Source: Euglena gracilis
Lineage: Eukaryota > Euglenida > Euglenophyceae > Euglenales
DNA length: 64,000 nt
Assembly: GCA_039621445.1 (NCBI GenBank)
Contig: CP154956.1
Coordinates: 17,960,221 to 18,024,220, forward strand
Direction of reading: 5' to 3'
Part shown: piece after piece, positions 34,303-44,139 of the stretch
Layout: each line of letters starts with the position of its first letter
How positions within the stretch are numbered: the stretch's first letter is position 1
The notes under the pieces: generated by a model
Told to the model about the DNA's origin: nothing
Seen by the model: only the letters and a program-made list of their open reading frames with translations
Databases searched by the model: none
Translations under genes and position numbers: made by a program

Positions 34303-35064
34303 CGACTTTTAAGCCCCCCCCTGGGAATTTTTTTTTGTCCAAATCACCTCAACACCAGTCAAAACCCACCCAAATGGCTCCAGAACCCCCCAATCGGGGG
34401 TGAATATGCAAAAAAAATTGGGGGAAAATGTCCATTTTGGGCCACTTTTGACAAAAGAACACCTCTCCCCATTGGATTTTCAATATAAGTCAAAATTTGC
34501 ACAAAAAAAAGGTCTTATCCCTCCAAGTCTATTGCCAACATAGAAGGGATTTGTCATTTGAGGGGGGGTGCGGGGGGGGGGGGGGGGCGGAGCCCCCCTC
34601 CCCCCCCCCTGCCTATGCCAAAGTGAGCCACAAAAACGACTTGGCCCCCGAGTATGTTGCCAACACAGAAGGGATTTTGTTATTTGAGGCTCGGATGGGG
34701 GTGGAGGGGGGAGTTGTCTGCCTCTCGTGATGCAGAATGCTTGCATTTCTAAAGGATTTTCATGTAATCCCTGTTTCATCATTGGTTTTTTACCCCTCCG
34801 GACCCCCATCAAGGGTCCACCGACCCCCCACCGACCAAAGATTTGCATCTGGGGATGTTTATTTAGGCGTAAGACACTTATTTGGACCCATCCGGACCAT
34901 TTCCGGGTGATTTGGGCCCGCCACAGACCATTTTTATGACCGCCGACTAGCCACCGACTAGTTTGCATTGGATTTTCGGGGGGGGGGGGCTTAAAAGTCG
35001 GCGGTTTGGACCCGTTAGTACATTGGAGTGGGTAGTCGGCCGACTAGTCGGCCGACTACCCACT
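34303..35064. mobile_element. P element, copy 2 (left end truncated)
   Basis: Homologous in inverted orientation to 36230-37721. It begins at CCGACTTTTAAGCCCC, lacks the terminal palindrome on the left, and ends with the palindromic GTCGGCCGACTAGTCGGCC terminus. It contains about two units of the 110-bp satellite (34540-34700), against eight in copy 1. Confidence 0.85.
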
Positions 35065-35117
35065 ACCCCCCCCCCCCTGTCTCGCCGACTAGACCGGTGG
35101 TGTGTGTGTATGTATGT

Positions 35118-35583
35118 ACAGTCCCTAGCCGTAAATTTTCCCCCCCCTAGGGAGGGTTTTTTGGGCTCTTGACCAGGGGGGGGGGGGAATTTTCGGCCGT
35201 TTCGGGCACTTTGTCCCGTCCCTTCTATTCTTTGAAGCCATGAAGCCGACCGGGATTCGGAATTCATTTGCCGTATGTTGTGGGGTTGTTATGGTATATT
35301 CCCGAACGCCTCTGTTCAGGGCGGTGGGTCTTATTGATAGATACATGGGGGATGGTTCAATGGACAAAAAACCCCAAAAGATGCCAAGTCCTCGTGGTGA
35401 AGCTGTGCTGCCCTTGCATGTACAAAAAAAAGTCCCAACCCACCTGCCTTAGCTGTTCCTCTGGGGCTGAAGGGGGGGGAAAGTTTTCGCCTGTTTCGGA
35501 GCCTTTTGCAAAACCAGGAAAATTCCCAATTTTCAGGGGGGGGGAAATTTTGGGGGGGGGGACAATTTACGGCTGGGGACTGT
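35118..35583. mobile_element. 466-bp TIR element inside (GTAT)n microsatellite
   Basis: ACAGTCCCTAGCCGTAAATT at the left and its complement with one mismatch at the right. Both flanks are the tetranucleotide repeat, and the 8 bases on each side are ATGTATGT. The interior includes a short protein-like stretch, but no domain was recognised. Confidence 0.85.
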
Positions 35584-35657
35584 ATGTATGTATGTATGTA
35601 TGTATGTATGTATGTATGTATGTATGTATGTATGTATGTATGTATGTATGTATGTAT
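35584..35657. repeat. (TATG)n microsatellite between two elements
   Basis: About 18 units of ATGT, continued on the far side of the next element at 35948-35990. Confidence 0.97.
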
Positions 35658-35947
35658 GGCAGGCGGGTAGTTCTGGGCCCCCCCCCCGGGGGGGGGGGCC
35701 CAGAACTACCCACGACCCTGCACCTGCCAACATGGCCATTAGCGCAACATGGCTATTAGCGCACCTAACCCTATACCTTTAATTAACCCCATATTAGCGC
35801 AACATGGCCATGTTGCGCAACATGGCCATGTTGCGCTATTATGGGGTTAATTAAAGGTATAGGGTTAGGTGCGCTAATGGCAGGTGCAGGGTCGTGGGTA
35901 GTTCTGGGGCCCCCCCCCGGGGGGGGCCCCAGAACTACCCGCCTGCC
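35658..35947. mobile_element. 290-bp nested palindrome inside (TATG)n
   Basis: The element begins GGCAGGCGGGTAGTTCTGG and ends with the complement. The identical 8-bp flank GTATGTAT lies on both sides. Each arm carries its own hairpin around a C9-G9 core. The centre is a perfect 44-bp palindrome with alternating CAACATGGCCATGTTG repeats. The left arm has a small extra duplication around GGCTATTAGCGC. No coding capacity. Confidence 0.9.
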
Positions 35948-36229
35948 GTATGTATGTATGTATGTATGTATGTATGTATGTATGTGTATGTGCCATGCCC
36001 CCCCCCCCCGAGCTATTCCCGTCCCTGGGAACCTTTACGGCCCAATGGGAACAGTACGGGGAGGAACAGCTCGGGGGGGGGGGGTTCCTAGGTCCCCCCC
36101 CCCGGCGCAAGGCGGGAGACTGGGGGGGGGGGGGAGGGGGGAGTGGGCCGACTAGTCGGCCGACTACCCAATTGGTCCACCGACTAGTCCTAGTCGGTAG
36201 CTAGTCGGCGAGACAGGGGGGGGGGGGGT

Positions 36230-37721
36230 AGTGGGTAGTCGGCCAACTAGTCGGCCGACTACCCACTCTAATGTACTAACGGGTCAAAACCGCCGACTTT
36301 TAAGCCCCCCCCCCCCATGAACAAAATCCAATGGAAACTAGTCGGTGGCTAGTCGGCGGTCATAAAAATGGCCTGTGGCGGGCCCAAATCACCCGGAAAT
36401 GGTCCGGGTGGGTCCAAATAAGTGTCTTACGCCTAAATAAACACCCCCAGATGGAAATCTTTGGTCAGTGGGGGGTGGGTGTGCCCTTGATGGGGGTCCG
36501 GAGGGGTAAAAAACCAATGATGAAATAGGGATTACATTAAAATCCTTTAGAAATGCAATCTGCAATCTGCGTTTTGCATCACGAGAGGCAGAAAACTCCC
36601 CCCTCCACCCCAATCCGAGACTCAAATAACAAAATCCCTTCTGTGTTGGCAACATACTCGGGGGCTAAGTCGTTTTTGTGGCTCACATTGGCATAGGCGG
36701 GGGGGGCTCCGCCCCCCCCCCCCGCGCCCCCCCCCTCAAATAACAAAATCCCTTCTGTGTTTGCAACATACTCGGGGGCTAAGTCGTTTTGTGGCTCACT
36801 TTGGCATAGGCGGGGGGGGCTCCGCCCCCCCCGCACCCCCCCCCTCAAATAACAAAATCCCTTCTCTGTTGGCAACATACTCGGGGGCTAAGTCGTTTTT
36901 GTGGCTCACTTTGGCATAGGCGGGGGGGGCTCCGCCCCCCCCGCACCCCCCCCCCCTCAAATAACAAAATCCCTTCTCTGTTGGCAACATACTCAGGGGC
37001 TAAGTCGTTTTTGTGGCTCACTTTGGCATAGGCGGGGGGGGCTCCGCCCCCCCCGCACCCCCCCCCTCAAATAACAAAATCCCTTCTGTGTTTGCAACAT
37101 ACTCGGGGGCTAAGTCGTTTTTGTGGCTCACTTTGGCATAGGCGGGGGGGGCTCCGCCCCCCCCGCACCCCCCCCCCCCTCAAATAACAAAATCCCTTCT
37201 CTGTTGGCAACATACTCAGGGGCTAAGTCGTTTTTGTGGCTCACTTTGGCATAGGGGGGGGGGGCTCCGCCCCCCCCGCACCCCCCCCCTCAAATAACAA
37301 AATCCCTTCTGTGTTTGCAACATACTCGGGGGCTAAGTCGTTTTTGTGGCTCACTTTGGCATAGGCGGGGGGGGCTCCGCCCCCCCCGCACCCCCCCCTC
37401 AAATAACAAAATCCCTTCTATGTTGGCAATAGACTTGGAGGGATAAGACCCTTTTTTTGTGCAAATTTTGACTTATATTGAAAATTCATGGGGAGAGGTG
37501 TACTTTTGTCAAAAGTGGCCCAAAATGGACATTTTCCCCCAATTTTTTTGCATATTCACCCCCGATTGGGGGGTTCTGGAGCCATTTGGGTGGGTTTTGA
37601 CCGGCGTTGAGGTGAATTAGACAAATTTTTTTTCCCAGGGGGGGGGCTTAAAAGTCGGCGGTTTTGACCCGTTAGTACATTAGAGTGGGTAGTCGGCCGA
37701 CTAGTCGGCCGACTACCCACT
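36230..37721. mobile_element. P element, copy 1 (complete, with 110-bp satellite array)
   Basis: Both ends are the same sequence in inverted orientation: AGTGGGTAGTCGGCC palindrome, ACTAACGGGTCAAAACCG, then GACTTTTAAGCCCCC. The interior is unique sequence (36330-36620), then a satellite array (36623-37430), then the region matching 34320-34500. Additional loose TAGTCGGCCGACTA palindromes flank it at 36145-36229 and 37730-37815. No transposase was seen. Confidence 0.85.
36623..37430. repeat. 110-bp satellite, eight copies
   Basis: The marker CAAATAACAAAATCCCTT recurs at 36623, 36737, 36846, 36958, 37068, 37181, 37291 and 37400. Units contain GGCTAAGTCGTTTTTGTGG and a GGGGGGGCTCCGCCCCCCC hairpin. 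Confidence 0.97.
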
Positions 37722-37829
37722 CCCCCCCCGCCGACTAGCTACCGACCAATTAGTCGGCCGACTAGTCGGTGGACCAATTGGGTAGTCGGCCGACTAGTCG
37801 GCCGACTACCCACTCCCCCCCCCCCCCAG

Positions 37830-38600
37830 TCTACCGTTTGGCACTCCCCCCCCCCCTGAGCCGTCCCCATACCCGAACCTCGGGCATCCCCAAAAGGGGT
37901 CTTTTTTGGCAATTTTTTTTGGACGTTTGCAAAAAAATGGTCAAGAAAAGCATATTTGCCAAAGCATATTTGCCAAAAAAATTGAAAACGTCCAAAAAAA
38001 ACGTCAATTTGGGCATTTTTTTCTGCGAAGTTCTTTATAAAAAGTGCTTGACAGTGAGCTATTCCCATCCCCCCATGGGAATACCCTCACCTCCCCCTCA
38101 AAGTGGCCACCCTCCAGGCACCGTGGGACCCCAAAATGGCCACTCTGGCAGGGGGGGACCCAAATGGCAGTACAACCTGTTCCCCTTACATGGCTCCATG
38201 GGAATCGTTAAACAATGTGTGAAGGGGTGAGGTGCAGTGAGCTTGGAGGGGTGATCCATTGGTGAAATAAGGTGGTGGAGTCTGGATGGTGCGATCGCGG
38301 CAGTAGTGAAGATGTGTGGGTTCATGTGACAATCCAGGCCAGCTTGAAGGCCAATGGAGGCTAGGCGCGCCGCTCGGGGGGGTCCCGGACCCCCTCCCCC
38401 CCCCCCGCGCGGCCTCTACGCGGCCGCCCGCGCGGCCCCCCCCCCCCCCTTCCCCCCCCCCCCCCCCCTACCGTGCCTAGCATAAAACTGACCTGGGGGT
38501 TTCGGACCCCTCTCCCCCCCCTCCCCCCCGCGCGGCCGCCCGCGCGGCCGCCCGCTCGCCCCCCCCCCCCCCCCCTCAGCTCCCCCCCCTGTGTCTAGCC
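37830..38600. other. no confident gene; G/C-rich tracts
   Basis: 38380-38590 is an extreme CG tract of CGCGCGGCCGCCCGCGCGG type with long C-runs. The rest is unremarkable. Confidence 0.5.
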
Positions 38601-38776
38601 TCCAATGTTGAAGGCCGAAATGTGGCTGGTGTGTCTGGCTGTCCAAAGCCTTGGCCACAAGCATCTCCCCCAATTCCTTGTTACATTTGGCCAATTCAGT
38701 ATCTGCATCCACCAAATCAAATCCAGTATCTGCTTCCAGTATCTGTATCTTGTCCAATATCTGCACCCACCGCTTC

Positions 38777-38991
38777 TAACGTTACCCCCCCCCTATATGG
38801 CACCCCCCTGGGAGCGTTTTGACCCCCCTGGCGACTATTAGGGGGGGGGTGACAATTAGGGGGGGGGGGTAATGAATTCGCCCCACATTTCCATGGGTCC
38901 ATGGGTACCCCCCCCCCTAATTGTCGCCCCCCCAAGGGGGGGGGGGCGACTATTATGGGGGGGTGACAAATAGGGGGGGGGGGTCACGTTA
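38777..38991. mobile_element. 215-bp TIR element, (TA)ACGTkACCCCCC ends
   Basis: TAACGTTACCCCCCCCC on the left and GGGGGGGTCACGTTA on the right, inverted with one mismatch. If TA is the target, the ends are ACGTkACCCC with a 2-bp TSD, as in Tc1/mariner-type MITEs. It lies in the minisatellite region. Confidence 0.7.
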
Positions 38992-39101
38992 ATTCAGCAT
39001 CTGCATCCACTGCATTTTGTCCAATATCGGCATCCACTATCTACAACTGCATCCACTCATCTTGTGTGTCCACTGCATCTTGTCCAATATCTGCGTCCAT
39101 T

Positions 39102-39439
39102 GGGGGTGTCTGGGACGCGGGGGGGGACGCAGGGGGGACGCGGGGGGGGGGGGGGACGCAGGGGGGACGCGGGGGAGACGCCATTTTTGGGACGGTGAAA
39201 TTAGGAATTTGCTACGAGAAAAATTTAGCCAAATTGGCATTCAACCTTAACAAATTAGGAATCACCAACCCCAAATTAGGAATCACCCACCACAAATTAG
39301 GAATCACCCACACCAAATTAGGAATCACTAACCTCAAATTTGCCTGAAATTAGGAATCAGCCCCCTAAATTTTGTTGTCTCGAGAACAAAATTTTGGTTC
39401 CAAAGTGGGACACGGGGGGGACGCGGGGGAGACACCCCC
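39102..39439. mobile_element. 338-bp TIR element with GGGGGTGTCT ends, 3-bp flank ATT
   Basis: GGGGGTGTCT and AGACACCCCC ends flanked by ATT (39099-39101 and 39440-39442). The interior has GGGGGGACGC repeats and five AAATTAGGAATCACC units (39250-39360). A similar AATTAGGAATC pair lies inside the hAT remnant at 31.1 kb. Confidence 0.65.
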
Positions 39440-40127
39440 ATTGCATCTTGTCGAGCATGCATCCACTGCATCTTGTCCAGTGTCTGCATCTTGTCCCGTA
39501 TTTGCGTCCACTGCATCTTGTCCAGTATCAACTCTACCCACTTTCAGGCCACTGCATCCCAACCCATTTGCAATGTTGTTTTCAACCTGCCTTTGAAGCC
39601 CTCGGTGGTGTACCTCCTGCACCTACCATGTCCGCCCAACGGGGTGCCCACAGGGTTTGCAAAATGTAACAGAATGTGAACAGTTTGCAGCAAAATGACA
39701 CCTGAAAATTTTTCAGAGGTGTGGCAATTGTCTTTGCCGAAAAAGATGTTGCTGCAGCAAAGCAAAGGAAAAGCAGCAAATGCAATGAGTGTTGTAAGGA
39801 GTGGGGAAGGAAGATGCAATGGACGCAGATACAGGACAAGACGCAGTGGCCGCGGATTTTTGAAGGGTCCAATTGTTAAGGAATGGTCCAACCCAAAGCC
39901 TTTGCCAACGACACAGGAAATGACAAATGCTCAGTACTGAGGTGGGTTTGGAGTGGTGAAATCAAAACCAAGCATTTACAGGCCACACAAGGAAGTTTTC
40001 AGCCCACTGCACCAGCCTTTGCAGGCTAAAGCCGACAGGGAGCCTTTGCAAATAGGGTGGTGACGGTGACGGTGACGGTTACAAACAGGCTCCTTTGCGA
40101 GAAATTGGTGATGTATTTTTTGGTGGT

Positions 40128-40530
40128 CGCCGGCGACTAGTCGCCAGCGACTGTTGGGGCGACGGCAGTCCAGTTGGTTTTTTGGGGACCCCCCCCATGT
40201 ATAGTTGGGATTTTTGGGACCTCCCCCCAGTGCCGACCCCCCCCCCGAGAGATGAAAATTTTGACACCAAAAATGGCCTTTTTAGACTAAAAAGGCCTTA
40301 AAATTTTTTTCCGGCGCCTTCGGCGCCATTTTTTTTTGGCCGATTTTTGAGGGGGGGTTGGCAGTACAGTTGGGACCCCAGGACCCCCCCTGTGTTGAGA
40401 CAGTACAGCAAAAAGTGCCAAAAAATGCAAAAAAAAACTGACCTCGGGACCCCCCCCCCTGCCAAAGCTCCGTTGGTGATTGCCTGGCGCCAATTGGTGG
40501 AGCGACTAGTCGCTCCAACCACCGATTTTC
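40128..40530. mobile_element. element with terminal GCGACTAGTCGC palindromes
   Basis: GGCGACTAGTCGCC at about 40130 and GGAGCGACTAGTCGCTCC at about 40500 bracket a copy of the GGCAGTCCAGTTGG / GGCGCCTTCGGCGCC repeat also present at 22080-22410. Confidence 0.6.
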
Positions 40531-40540
40531 ATAAGAAAAA

Positions 40541-40625
40541 TGGGGGTCCGATCACAGTTCCCGGTGAGAAAACGGGGCGCTGAAGGCGCACCCGTTTTCT
40601 CACCGGGAAGTGTGATCGGACCCCA
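40541..40625. repeat. 85-bp hairpin
   Basis: The arm from TGGGGGTCCGATCACAG to its complement has a near-perfect stem of about 36 bp around GCGCTGAAGGCGCA. Confidence 0.9.
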
Positions 40626-40777
40626 ATTTTTTTAAAAAAATTGTTACCCAAATTCACGGGCTTCCTCACAGTTCCTTTGCAGTTCCTAATTGCGGCTGTA
40701 TCGTAACGAAACTCATGTTTTTGGCGTTCACGGTTGCGCTTTGGGCGTTCACGTGTGCCCGTGAACGGCCTATTCCA

Positions 40778-40805
40778 TTCACGGGTGCACTAGTGCACCC
40801 GTGAA
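40778..40805. repeat. perfect 28-bp palindrome
   Basis: TTCACGGGTGCACT followed by its exact complement. Partial CGTTCACG/CGTGAACG repeats precede it. Confidence 0.95.
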
Positions 40806-40979
40806 CGGAATGGGCTGCTTATTTATAATAATTTTTTATGATTTTGTTATTTTATAATTATGTGGCCTCTTCTGCTTCCCCACAGTGCAATGAAGCGCCT
40901 TGTCAATCTGATGGAAGCCCACATGCCCCCCCAAGTAGGCGATTTTTTGTCAGTTTTACGTTGTGCCGAACCCTTGGGA

Positions 40980-41705
40980 CAGGGTTGGGCAATTAACCGT
41001 TATTATTGGGGTCAAGCGATTAACCATGGTTAACTGGGGGTCAACAAGCGATTAACCAATTTTCGATTAACTGTGCCTTTCCCTCGATTAATCTCGATTA
41101 ACCGCCACAAAAAAATTCAAAGTGTCCCTACCCTTGAGTAGTGTTGTGCACCTTGTCAAATTGGTGCCTGAAAACATCATCCCCAAACCAGAGCTTAGAC
41201 TCTCATTCATTGGATGGATCATTAGCCAACAAACGAAAAAAATAAAAACCGCACGGATCTCTGTTGCCGAGTCTAATGGGTCAGATAACCAAGTTGGTGT
41301 AAATTCATTCGCACAAACATGAGCGCATCAACGGAGCAATCACTAAGGCGATTGCGCAAATCACTGGGGTCGGAGCTTCTTCTCATCTGATGACAATTAC
41401 CACCCCTCCTCGAAGCGTTATGTTCGGTGTTGCAGTTGAAAATTGCCTCTTTTCCAAAAGGGAACTTCGATTACCCACACAACGAGGTCTATCCCCCACC
41501 CGGTGTCTAAGTCCCCAAAGGGTAGAGAAATGTTCCCAAACCCAAGACATCTTTAATTTCTGCAAAAAAGGTCGATTAACTGGGGGGGCCACAAGCGATT
41601 AACCATTTTTCGATTAACCATGGTTAATTGTCCCCCCCACAAACGATCGATTAACTGGGGGGGTCACAAGCGATTAACCGTTTTTCGATTAACCATCCAA
41701 CCCTG
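40980..41705. mobile_element. 726-bp TIR element with GCGATTAACC repeats, 7-bp TSD
   Basis: Ends CAGGGTTGG and CCAACCCTG, flanked exactly by CTTGGGA (40973-40979 and 41706-41712). Both ends carry several AAGCGATTAACC and TTTTCGATTAACC motifs in both orientations, likely transposase-binding sites. The interior (41105-41570) has no recognised domain. Related motifs occur alone at 14.13-14.29 kb. Confidence 0.9.
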
Positions 41706-41841
41706 CTTGGGAGTTGTAGCCGTGGATGCCCTTTTAGAAAAAAACCAAATGCACAAAGCAAAAGAAAATTGAATGGCATATCCTGGGTGATAAATGAAAG
41801 CGGTGCACAACTAGTGCAATATCAGACAGCAAAATGCTGGA

Positions 41842-42036
41842 TTAACGCAGGGAAAGCTGACGAGGTTTGCACGAATGACACACCCATGACCCATGTTTGG
41901 GCTCATGGCATAAATTCACACAACGCCAGTGGTATGAAAGGGGACAAACGTCACACCGCACTCGGTTCACATCACAACACGGGGAGCGAGGGGGAACGAC
42001 CACACCACATCTGGCACACGTGGGCGGCTGACACAA
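41842..42036 (-). pseudogene. PHD-like zinc finger, C-terminal part of a retroelement remnant
   Basis: The frame contains CARC, a CC pair, VRCDVCPLSYHWRC, and then KHGSWVCHSCKP. This fits the C4-H-C3 layout of a PHD finger: C-x2-C, C-x2-C, H-x2-C, W-V-C-x2-C. It ends nine codons later. It lies just downstream, in the +1 frame, of the endonuclease-like ORF at 42071-42820, so either a frameshift separates them or it was a separate small ORF. A related finger at 32.4-32.9 kb indicates repeated, mobile origin. PHD fingers usually bind histone H3 tails; a role here is inferred. Confidence 0.65.
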
Positions 42037-42070
42037 GGCGGCGTTTTTTGAAATGACAGTGGTGGATCAA

Positions 42071-42820
42071 TCAACCAGGCCGCCCACGCACAAAGGAAAG
42101 TGTCCAGTTAGTTGTAGACAGTGCCAAGCTCACTGCACACCTCCTCGAAATCAAGGAGGTGAGCGAATGCGGATTGCTCTGTCCCTCTCCATACTTCTTT
42201 ATCTTGTCCTGCTCTTGTTCCTCATGCCACTTGCCAATATCCTCCAAGCCAGCGCGATTTCGCGAAGGTGCAAGTGGGTGACGAATGGTGACGTCGATGG
42301 CTGCCGGGCCGTTTGCATCGTACCTCATGACGAATACGTCGCCTGGTCGTGAGCCATCTGGGGCACTTTCTTCCCTTCTGGCTGGGAAGCCTGCACGCTG
42401 CGCGAGCCCGAGGATGTGCGATTGCACCGCATTGTGCCGCCGGACAATGTTGTTTTTATGGCAGCAGACAAGGTGGTGGCCTCTGACAGATGTGGGGTTG
42501 TGGCATCTTGGGCAGGCAGGTGGGCTGTCTGTAGCGCTGACCACCGGGGCACCCAAAGACCACTGGACGATGGCCTGAAATTCTCTGGTAGGAATCAGTG
42601 TTTTGGTTGAGGCACACGGTGTCACTGAGGCCCATGCCATGGCGTGTGGCTTCATCTGGCAGGAGAACTTCAATTTTTCCGTCCCTTCCAAGGCGGCGTG
42701 CAGCCTCTGCTGTCGTGCTTCAGCACAAGCATTTCCCCAGAAGCGCTGTGTCAGCATCTCGCATCGACATCGCCCGGGCGTCTTCCAGGATGACTCGAGG
42801 CTGATTCCTAGGAGGAACAA
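42071..42820 (-). pseudogene. C-terminal fragment of a non-LTR reverse transcriptase protein (endonuclease-like domain)
   Basis: A 249-residue frame without a reverse-transcriptase domain. Around residues 100-135 it has a CPRC / HHLVCCHKNNIVRRHN zinc-finger-like stretch, then ILGLAQRAGF. Further on, RPGDVFVMRYDANGPAAIDV has the PD-x(n)-D-x-hydrophobic spacing of restriction-like endonucleases found after the RT in R2/CRE-type elements. The canonical catalytic Lys is not obvious. It ends KIKKYGEGQ and a low-similarity tail. The RT would lie upstream (above 42820), where the ZIP gene now begins, so the copy is 5'-truncated. Alternative: another TE ORF with a similar fold. Confidence 0.6.
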
Positions 42821-42938
42821 AAGTAGGAATTGCCTATCCAGTAAACCTTAGAGCACCAAGAATTGGTGATTGGAAGGCAGAAGGGGAGATGGTTCCAATC
42901 TATCTATTCCAGGTTTTTGTGGATGATATTCTGTTGAA

Positions 42939-43562
42939 ATGTCTGGCACAACTGGTTGCAGCGACCTTTTGGCTACTTGCTTGGCCAACCTTAGCGATAT
43001 CACGAGTGAATATGGCAACTGCACGTGTCAGCCGGACGAATGCGCTGATTCAGTGGCAGTTGATTACAACATGGCGTTACATATTGTTTGCGTCTTCGTG
43101 ATCCTCATCTGTTCCATGCTGGGGGCTGTGACACCCATGCTCACTGAGAAGTTGCCCTACTCTTGGACACCAATTGTTATCCTCTATGGCAAGTGCATGG
43201 GCACAGGTGTTGTCATAGCCTGCGGACTCATCCACATGCTGCAGCCATCCAATGAGTCATTGTCAAGTCCCTGCTTGCCAGCTGGCTTCACTGTCTACAG
43301 TTACGCATACCTATTCTGCATGGCTTCGAGCCTGTTCTTGCACCTTGCTGATTTCTTGCTCTCCCGGTGGATGCACAGCCTGGCTGAGAAGGGAGGTCCA
43401 CAGATTGGACATGCACATGGGCCAGGCGGTGAGGAAATAGACAGTCATGACCACCACCACGATTCTGTAGTCCCAGTCGGCTCCATTGACACATATTTTG
43501 ACCCAGACTTCGGAGAGCATGCACCTCCCAGCACCCCACAACCAGGGAGTCCATCAATCTGA
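42939..43562 (+). CDS. ZIP-family metal-ion transporter, exon 1 (helices 1-3 and His-rich loop)
   Basis: ZIP proteins move zinc or related divalent metals into the cytosol. From the ATG at 42939 the frame gives a Cys-containing luminal/extracellular segment (GNCTCQPDECADS). Helix 1 follows (MALHIVCVFVILICSMLGAV), then helix 2 (VILYGKCMGTGVVIACGLIH), a PCL loop, helix 3 (YLFCMASSLFLHLADFLLS), and then the variable cytosolic loop with HAHGPGG and DSHDHHHD. The donor is unresolved: G|GTGAGG at 43428 fits the consensus best but would drop most of the His cluster; A|GTCCAT at 43548 keeps it. The frame itself stops at 43562. The upstream neighbour is a transposon remnant on the other strand. Confidence 0.85.
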   Translation: MSGTTGCSDLLATCLANLSDITSEYGNCTCQPDECADSVAVDYNMALHIVCVFVILICSMLGAVTPMLTEKLPYSWTPIVILYGKCMGTGVVIACGLIHMLQPSNESLSSPCLPAGFTVYSYAYLFCMASSLFLHLADFLLSRWMHSLAEKGGPQIGHAHGPGGEEIDSHDHHHDSVVPVGSIDTYFDPDFGEHAPPSTPQPGSPSI

Positions 43563-43987
43563 AGTGGACCCCATCCCTGGGGGTCCATCCAGCCAGCAGC
43601 CTTTCTCCATCCCCATACCCTCCCCCCCATTGACGTGTTTTAATTCTTTTCAAGCCACCTGAAGGGTGTGGCTGCAAATTTCTTGGCTTTTGGGGCAAAA
43701 CTGGGGCAAAATGGGTCGGATTTGGGCTGGCCAGGGCAAAAAAAAAAAAAAAAAAATCGATTCTCTTTGCATAATTGGCAGTTTTATTGGGCATTTTTGG
43801 AGTTTCGACTTTTTTGGTGCCCAGTTTGACCCCAGCTCGGGCCCAGTTCCAGCTGAGCTGGGGGATTTGACAGCTTTTTTCCAGCCAGCCCAAACTTTCC
43901 ACTCTAACCTGGCCCCCCCCCCCCCCCCGGGGTTTACGAAGCGACTGACTCCCTGCCCACAACCAATTGACCAAATGACCAAGGCAG

Positions 43988-44139
43988 TGCCCATCGTGGA
44001 AGATCCAATGGCAAAAGAGCAAGTTCAACGGATGGTTGAGGCGTATATGATTGAGTTTGCCGTCACAGTTCACAGCGTTTTCATCGGCCTTCCTGTTGGT
44101 GTCTCTGATCAGAATTCCCTGAATCAGGGCATTGCTTGA
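43988..44139 (+). CDS. ZIP transporter, exon 2 (helix 4)
   Basis: After an acceptor-like CCAAGGCAG the frame reads EDPMAKEQVQRMVEAYMIEF and AVTVHSVFIGLPVGVSDQN. HSVFIG is the helix-4 signature of ZIP proteins, its His being a ligand of the binuclear metal site. About 430 bp separate it from exon 1. The end is not resolved: a GT lies at 44099, but the expected coding (SDQNSLN) continues to about 44127, where no canonical GT is in the right phase. Confidence 0.82.

Larger units (their letters stand above)
38600..39545 (-). pseudogene. disrupted minisatellite-coding remnant (DADTGQDAVDA repeats)
   Basis: The minus strand carries degenerate ~27-bp units that translate as DTGQDAVDANTGQDADTG (39440-39545) or DADIGQDAVD (39000-39098). 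They continue into a helical segment DADTELAKCNKELGEMLVAK (about 38640-38720). The units are interrupted by two TIR elements (38777-38991 and 39102-39439) and by stops. A plus-strand unit reading MDADTGQDAVAADF lies at 39815-39860, so part of the repeat is inverted. It could be a broken coiled-coil gene or only a minisatellite. Confidence 0.4.

Noticed and set aside
36623-37430. Possible CRISPR array (evenly spaced repeats)
   Set aside because: Units are 110 bp, contiguous, without unique spacers, and the genome is eukaryotic: a satellite.
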